In this document: one piece after another, positions 14,470 through 64,000 of the stretch
Numbering within the stretch: position 1 is the first letter of the stretch
Layout: every line of letters starts with the position of its first letter
Source: Portunus trituberculatus
Lineage: Eukaryota; Arthropoda; Malacostraca; Decapoda; Portunidae
Direction of reading: 5' to 3'
Assembly: GCF_017591435.1 (NCBI RefSeq)
Contig: NC_059299.1
Span: forward strand, 6,569,980-6,633,979
DNA length: 64,000 nucleotides
Translations under genes and position numbers: made by a program
The notes under the pieces: generated by a model
What the model was told of the DNA's origin: nothing
Database searches by the model: none
What the model saw: only the letters and a program-made list of their open reading frames with translations

Positions 14470-14551
<82 letters not shown>
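14470..14551. repeat. (TA)n microsatellite
   Basis: About 82 bp of TA downstream of the kinase, possibly within its 3' UTR. Confidence 0.95.
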
Positions 14552-14554
<3 letters not shown>

Positions 14555-17174
14555 TGAAAACAAATTGTCACATGAAAAATCTGATTTTATTCACAGATGT
14601 ACCTACCTATTTTTAATAATTTTAATCATGACATACTCTTTTTATTGTTGTGCTCTTTAGCAAATTTTCATTGTACTCTCATTTTTTGCTGTTGATGTGA
14701 ATTGCTGAGATTACTGGTAACACTCTTGTAATTCCATATTTATGATGAGAGGATGTTTAACAATAATAAACATATGAGGCATTCAGAACAAATTGGATAT
14801 TACACAATTCAAGATTAAGTTACAGTAACTGTTATTTATAGTCATACACAATCTTTTATTTGAGTGTTAATATATTTGTTGAAAAATGCTTTTGTTTCAT
14901 TTTCCAGTCAATAATTTATTATAATATGGGGAATTAAGGAAAGAGAGCATCATTGTTCTTCCATTTATTAACCTGTGGGCACCACCAGGCAGCAGTAGTT
15001 GATGCTAGCCCTTATGTGATATGGCTGTGTTTTGTTACTACACAAAACAAAAATGAAGCAAAATTCAACAGGTATAAATTTTGTTCAAAGATTCCAAAAT
15101 GTGTACAGTAGTATTGCTATGAGATACACATACATTATGCACCTTAGAATGATACCTTGAAAGTACTGGCCTGTGTTAAGATCAGTTAGACTAACACTAG
15201 CCTTACTTTCAAGTTCTCAGCACCACTACTATTCAAGCATTATGCAAGTCAATGTTGATAAAAAAAAAAAGGCAAGCAGTACATTGATTAGCCTGAAAAA
15301 GAACTTATGTCATAAGGAAACTTAGGAACAACAATATTCCTCAGCACCTCTTCAACAGTGCATCCATACTAAAACTAGTTCCAGAGAGCATGTTGCAAGA
15401 GTTGATAACTTCATCTTTTGGGCATAAGTCCAACTACTGCTGCCTGCACCTGTCTGTACAACCTTGGGCATTCACATCACACCCAACCCACAGAATGACT
15501 GACGACTGGACAAAATGATGTTACACATAAGCATTTGTGCATCTAGAACAGTTACTGAATTGTTGCAGTGGTCAGTGAGAGGTAACAGACACCACAAAAG
15601 AAAGATAACAATATTACATTTCATTGTGGCTGTATTATTTTATTTTTAATGATTTTTGTTGTAACAAATCTAAGTACATGATTACCATGATTTCACAAAA
15701 CAAAACAACAGAGCACCTAGCCATAAGCCTTAAGTGCTGGTCACCATGCTGCTGGGACAAGTGAGATTCATCTTCACCACCACTTGTCCGAGTAACAAGC
15801 TAAACTAATAACATCCCTAAAATCCTGCACAAAGAGGAAATTCAAGGTTTTCTTCTAATTTTCTTATTCTTGTATTGGAGGCAGTGGTCATTCTGTCTTT
15901 GGCATCAACTGTAATTTATGAAATAACTATTTAGTAGTCATTAGAAAAAAAAAAAAAAAAAAAAAAAAAGTACATATGGAGTAAAAACTCCAAGCAAGAG
16001 TGCCATCAGTTTGTTGCCAAGAAACACAATGATAAACATATTTTCATGTTAGTACATAATCAAAACAAAAGAAACCTTGTATTTCCCATACTAAGAGTGC
16101 ATCCAGCACACTGTAGAAGCACTGTACAATGTTAACAATATGCTTCTCATTTAATATGCTATGCCTTTACTCAATACTGCTCATTTGACTAAGTTTAGTT
16201 TTCTGACATGTAGTACACTCAATGTACTCTGGAACTAATGTATATTTGTTGCATCTGAACAATATGTATCTCTTCCTTCAAAAGAAAATGTGTTTTAACT
16301 GATAAACTCTGGAATTCTCTGCCTGCATGATTCCATTTGTTGCACCATTCTATGACTTGAACATTTTCAAGAGGCATATCAAGACACCTCTCACACTGAA
16401 TTGACTTATCATTTCAGGGAGCAACTATGTCATTTTTTTTTTTTCACTCGTACAGCCTTTGGCTAACCTCCCTTTGTATAAAACATTTGCAGCATTCTTT
16501 TGCAAATGACACCAATTTCACAAGCACATCAAACAAAAATCTTGACCAGAAAAAAAGCTATGCTACTATCACACCTTTCCAGGTGTCATAACTAAACCTG
16601 TATGCTTATGTATAGTGTAAAAATTAATTACAATTTGTGAAAATAACTACCAATACTGTAGTCAAATTTTGTGCTTTTGACATTTCTAAAATTTGTAACA
16701 GAATCTTGGTGGAACTTGTTAAGCAATTTTTAGCTCACTGTGGTGGATTATACTCTGCTAGTCTTTGTAAAGTAAACAGGTGCCAATTAGGCATGACTTC
16801 ATACTGTAAGGACAAATATAGTTACAGTACATCAGCATCCATAACTGTGATAACCACATAACAACCAAATCTTAAGACAAAGCCATCAAGGACAAGAAAA
16901 TGACAGAACACAACTTACAGTGAAAAAGCCCAGCTTAATACTGTAGTAAAAAAAATAATAAATAAATAAATAAAAACCTGTTTACTCCAAAAACCTTTCC
17001 ATAAAACACTTCTGAATACCATAGGCAATTTGGTGGCTACCAAACTGTGTCTGCACCACTGTCATTACAAATATAAACTGTAATAAATACTCAACTGACC
17101 ACTCAAAGAAATCATTGTAAACATTACTAAACACAACCAAACAAGTCATCATTGGTCTAAAATATTTTGTGCAC

Positions 17175-17176
<2 letters not shown>

Positions 17177-17235
<59 letters not shown>
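17177..17235. repeat. (GA)n microsatellite
   Basis: About 59 bp of GA followed by an A run, in the region between the convergent 3' ends. Confidence 0.95.
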
Positions 17236-17242
<7 letters not shown>

Positions 17243-18066
17243 AAAAAAAGTGGTGAAACAAAGGAAGTGTGGGCAGCAATGAGCCCAACTAAATGAAAAT
17301 GAAACATTTGTACAGATAAAGGTTCGTTCATGGAATGCAGAAAAAGAGATCAAATGTGAGAAGATAATGTTAATGAAAGGAATGTCAACCAAATACTGTG
17401 CTTGTCCTTACCAATGTATGTAGCATAATTAAGCCAAAAACACTGAGCAGGATCAAAAGAAAACAGCCATGAAAGGAGAAATAGTAGACAACCCGTGTCA
17501 CTTTCAAACATGGAACTGCATAGCAGCTTATTTACAATGACTGTGAAGCTCTGTGTGCTTCCTCTAGAATTTTATGGGGTTTAAATCCAAGAAAAAATAA
17601 ATAAAAAAATCCATTAACATTATGCTGCTAGACATGTAATTTCCTGATAACTAAAAGGTGGTTGCCTGTGTAACAAATCCAGCTTCACATATGTCACACA
17701 ACTACAGACATACTAAGGTTCATTCACCATGGGTGCAGCAGGTGATGGCAGGATGAAATGCATCCCACTTGGCATATGATCTTTGTCTTTGCCAATGCTT
17801 GAAATAGCTACTTGTATGCTACAGAATTATTAGAAATGTATCCGAGTGAAACCATAAGAGGTGTTCCTACTTCAAATTAATGGAATAGTTTCTTCAAATT
17901 TCATTACCACTTTAATTTTTGGAAGGGGTGTCAATGACTGGATTTACCAGATACCAGAAATAAAAATAATATGGTAAGTGTTGCAGTTTAGATTTGAACA
18001 CAAATAACTCTGGAAAACTAATAGTAAGATTTAAACATGAATGAGTACAATGGTGGGAATCTTTTC

Positions 18067-18322
18067 TTTATTTACTGCCAAATTCTTAATTCTTGTTGTC
18101 AGGAACAAATGATGAAATATTACAAATTCATTACCATAAAACTGTTAAGAATAAATTGTAATGTCATTTCCTTATACATATAGTGTACTGTAATACTTTA
18201 CAGTGAAATTTGAATATGGCAGTAGCCTCAGCTAGTAGTAAATAAACATGTGTAGGATACAAGCAAGCTATTGGCCATTAGTGGGACCCATGTGTTTGAC
18301 AGACCAATAATGAGTTTTTATT
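18067..18322 (-). terminator. Candidate poly(A) signals of the elongase
   Basis: On the minus strand AATAAA occurs at 18322-18317, about 30 nt after the stop, and again at 18072-18067, about 280 nt after it. AT-rich DNA gives such hexamers by chance, so these are candidates only. Confidence 0.3.
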
Positions 18323-18350
18323 CCCTATAAATCCCAGTAAAGATACGCTT

Positions 18351-60744
<42,394 letters not shown>

Positions 60745-61200
60745 TTTGTCGTGTTACAGTTTTTCCACGTATTTTCAGACAGTACACTTCCTCGTCACAG
60801 GCCCAGGAGTCTATGGCACCAACACGTACGCAATCACCACGGCTAGGGAAGGCAGAGAACAGCTGACGGCCGGGTGGAGAGTGGTGGTGTTGGTGGCGCG
60901 GAGGCAGGAGCCGGGAGACTGGCGGTGGCAGGACCCAAGCCCCTCCCGCCTGTGGTCGGCCACCCACCCACCGCTCAGGCTTACCCCGCCGTCGCCCATC
61001 GATCCCGCCACGCCCATGGTCGAGAATCCTGGGTGTTGGCCTGCTACCCTCACCCGCAGGGACACTCCCCGACACCTGACTCACGACCGCCCCATAACCT
61101 TCCTCGGTCACGCTCACGCATCAGACAACCAGCGATACGTTCTCTATTGGTCGGTGCAGACAACTAAACATGAACGGAAATCAAGCGATAGACGAAAGAA
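60745..61200 (-). promoter_or_regulatory. Promoter-like GC-rich region of exon C
   Basis: GC/CpG-rich DNA at about 60830-61110 directly upstream of exon C, in contrast to the surrounding AT-rich DNA. No TATA box or clear initiator was identified. Overlapping frames on both strands here are by-products of high GC. Confidence 0.4.
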
Positions 61201-63620
61201 GAAGCCTTATAAAAGAACCCTAAGTTGATTAATGTGTGCGGAGGAGTGAGGATCGCGATGCCTTTCCCCCTTCACAACCATCCACTCGGGCGGCAAAGAC
61301 AAACAGCGGGATTTCCAACCTAACCTTAACTTCGGTCGTTTAGTTGACTCATTTTACCACTCTGACCAGTTACCTTGCTGTCTCCCGGATCCAACACTCC
61401 ACAGTCAAGAAAAGGCTACGGCCACCTGCTGTTACCTAAACTCCAAGGCGTGTTCTGCTTTTGTTTCCACCTCGATGAGTATCTTGCTTTCCATGATCTG
61501 AACCGCATCAAGATTCAAGCGGTGGATTCAAAGCGGAAGGGAAGAGTTCATTATAGCAGGGTAGCGGAAGGGAGGATGTAGGTCTGTAGGTTGATGTAGG
61601 GAGAGAGAGAGCGAGAGGCGGAGAGTTAAACATTGAGTCACGTGGCTACAGGTAAATAATGTCCTGTTGCGTCTCCGGCGTCTTGCTTAGCGGTGCGTCA
61701 GATATTCGTTGGCGAAGGAGAAAGTTCCATTAATGTTATTCAGTGCTAGGGGAAGTTCTAAATCTATCGTCGCTGCATATAAAGGAGCGTCTTCAATGTT
61801 GCATTCCCTGTGTTGCTCAACTTACTTACAAACACATGTGGAATGTGATACTAAAGGAAAAAAATCATTAATATCATTTGATGTTCGTAGGAAATGTTTG
61901 AAAATCTAACGTCCTTGTGTCTCGCTTATCAAACACAGCGCTTGTGAAAGATAAACAATTGTTGAGAGCGTTCTTGTCAGGGCTTGCCTCCGAGCTGACT
62001 CTTGACTTTCCCCGTTAGTTTTAAGCTCCCTGATTCTCCATTGCTGTTTATTCTCACACACTGTCAAGAGCCGGCGGCGGATGTATACACATACATTACG
62101 GTAACTCCTCAATTAGCCTTCCACGAGGTACTAAAACAAGGGCAAGTGGATAAAAAAGAGGTGTTTCTTGTTCTAATTCATCACGTGTATTTTGCTGAAC
62201 AGAATCAGATTGCCTCTAATGGATCCTCTATCAACTTGAAGAATATCCAACATGAGATTCGAAACAGATGAAAGTAGATCGTATTTATATATATATATTA
62301 AAAAAAAAAAAAAAAAAATTCTTGTTTCCATTTTCGATCACTAAGCGGTACCAGATTGTTTTTATAAGGAATCCAAGTTTTTTTTTTTAACCTTGAGAAT
62401 CTGCCCAGTGCTGATATTCACTCTCTCCATTACTCTCACCTTTCATTCCTCTTGTGTATCTTCACCCGTCGGGCCGTCATCGCCTCCTGTCATCAGATCT
62501 ACGAAAATAGTAAGTTTGTCAGAGGAGCGAATCAAACTAAGCCTCGAGAGTAAACATATCGAACCAGTGCTACCTAAAATACCACGAGCTGCCATCAGAA
62601 TTTGCTAAGTTTGTATTTATAGAACTTCATAAATTTTTTGAGGCCATCGATGTTCCTGACATTTCCTTAGCCCAGGGTATAATGGGCGGTGCATTGAAAT
62701 GAAAACACGGGTGATATTTTTGTGCCTAGGGGAATATTTTTAAAGGTGGTGAGGTGAGGAAGAACGAGGCTCGGTAGACGGATGGACAAGGAAGCAGGAG
62801 AGTTGTGTTGGTTTGAACTAATGTTGACTGCTGTGTAATTGTCTATATACTTTGGGCTTGACCGACTTCCCTGTTTCTTTCGCCTCCATTTTTTTCCCTT
62901 TAGTTTCAATGGAATGCTTTACTTCTTTGGGATTTTGTTGTTGCTTTTGGAGGTTAATTAAGGCTGTGTTATTGATGGGTTTTCCAGGTCCTGTTGTTGT
63001 TGCTGTTGTGGTTTCCTTGGTTTTCCTGATTGTTGTTTTTTTATAGGAAGTTTCGATGTTTCTGTTATAAGTTCGCATTCAGAAACGCTTTGCTCTCACC
63101 ACAACTATTTTCAAAGGCCACAAAGATGACCAGTAGGGTTCTCAAGATTGTTTTTCCAGTTTATGATGTAGACATCGTTTTAATCTGTAACCGTAAGAAA
63201 GACCTTTAAAAGTAGAGGTGTTGCAGAATAGGGTCCTTGAAGTTACTGTTTGGGTTTGCAGGTTTCGTTATTTCACTGTTGATAGATTCTAAATTTTGCT
63301 GTAAGGGTTGCAATAACAAAATGGAAACGTGGGTGCCAGAATAGTTGCGAATTTATATACGTAAAGAAAAGAGTGGAACAGCAAAGGGAGGATATAAAGA
63401 CAGATGTATCAGATTTCAATACATGCCTTGCTCGCCGTGTTTTCCAATAATCATGTTGTGGAGTATTAACGGCAACTTGCTACCGTAATACACACATATT
63501 TCCTACAGAGGTTTTGTCATCGTCATGGAAATAATCTGATGTTTTATCTTTAAATTCCCGTCCTCACAATCACCAGTAACTCACAACGATAACTATAATG
63601 AGTCATTCGATTATCTAAGG
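61201..63620. other. DNA upstream of exon C
   Basis: No gene recognised in 2.4 kb. It contains a short GA stretch near 61600 and an A run at about 62301-62318. It may hold part of the exon C promoter or lie in an intron leading to further first exons outside the window. Confidence 0.4.
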
Positions 63621-63847
63621 CAGTGGGTCCCAAACTTTTCCTGAGTACCACTTGGAGGTCTCGTACAGTTACCGCGTATACAATCAATCTTGATGTTAGT
63701 TCCAAAAACTCAATGCCACCAAATCAATTTATTCACAAGTAGAACACACAAATGAGCTAACAACAAGGAACAAAACTCAATTTAATACGAGGGATGCATC
63801 TGTTTTTTCTTCACCAGCTGATCAATGCCAGATTATCTTGAGTAAGG

Positions 63848-63921
<74 letters not shown>

Positions 63922-64000
63922 TTTTTTTTTAAATAATACAAATTAACAAAAAATTGTATATGATTCCGAAAGTACTCATTTACCACATGGAAGGCCTTCG
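63621..64000 (+). mobile_element. hAT-like transposon terminus, partial
   Basis: CAGTGGGTCCCAAACTTTTC at 63621 closely resembles the terminal inverted repeat of hAT/Charlie-type elements (CAGTGGTTCTCAAACTTT). The other end is not in the window, so length and target duplication cannot be tested. Confidence 0.45.
63850..63917. repeat. (TA)n microsatellite
   Basis: About 68 bp of TA near the right edge. Confidence 0.95.

Larger units (their letters stand above)
14552..18350. other. Tail-to-tail region holding the 3' UTRs of kinase and elongase
   Basis: About 3.8 kb without a recognisable coding region between two convergent genes. It contains an A run at 15945-15969, a (GA)n array at 17177-17235 and several AATAAA-like motifs on both strands. 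The two 3' UTRs may approach or overlap here; the sequence does not show where either ends. Confidence 0.5.

Overview
The window looks like nuclear DNA of a decapod crustacean, probably a crab. The coding exons read as arthropod proteins with GT-AG introns. Intergenic and intronic DNA is packed with very long, near-perfect di- and trinucleotide arrays, tRNA-derived SINEs, a CR1/jockey-like LINE and small TIR elements. Species assignment is inference.

Three protein-coding genes are supported. (1) The left edge carries the first ten coding exons (about 549 codons) of UPF1/RENT1, the nonsense-mediated decay helicase, on the minus strand (start codon 7225, last exon seen 84-172). The rest lies beyond position 1. 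(2) A complete four-exon UMP-CMP kinase (191 aa) is on the plus strand at 11961-13372, head-to-head with UPF1. A 256-bp perfect (TA)n array stands about 60 bp before its start codon, and there is a probable intron in its 3' UTR. (3) An ELOVL6-type very-long-chain fatty acid elongase occupies about 42 kb of the minus strand (18351-60744), tail-to-tail with the kinase.

The elongase locus is the main find. One terminal exon (18351-18897) encodes the whole catalytic half, including the HWYHH histidine box. Upstream lie three different, full-length, intact first coding exons (A 31738-32054, B 47350-47792, C 60386-60744). Each encodes its own N-terminus plus TM1 and TM2, ends in phase 2 at the same aligned residue, and sits next to its own GC-rich, promoter-like stretch. 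No other terminal elongase exon is in the window. The simplest reading is one gene with three alternative promoters and first exons giving elongases of 287, 329 and 301 aa that share a catalytic core but differ in the N-terminal membrane half. SREBP-type motifs occur upstream of exon B, and a CRE-SRE-CCAAT cluster occurs in the common intron.

The rest is accessory: a 1.47-kb TA-flanked TIR element in UPF1 intron 9, three copies of a TTAA-flanked MITE, three related SINEs with two different tRNA-Val-like heads, a 5'-truncated frameshifted LINE, fragments of other retroelements, a hAT-like terminus at the right edge, two degenerate longer-period tandem repeats and dozens of microsatellites. Most remaining open reading frames are translations of these arrays.
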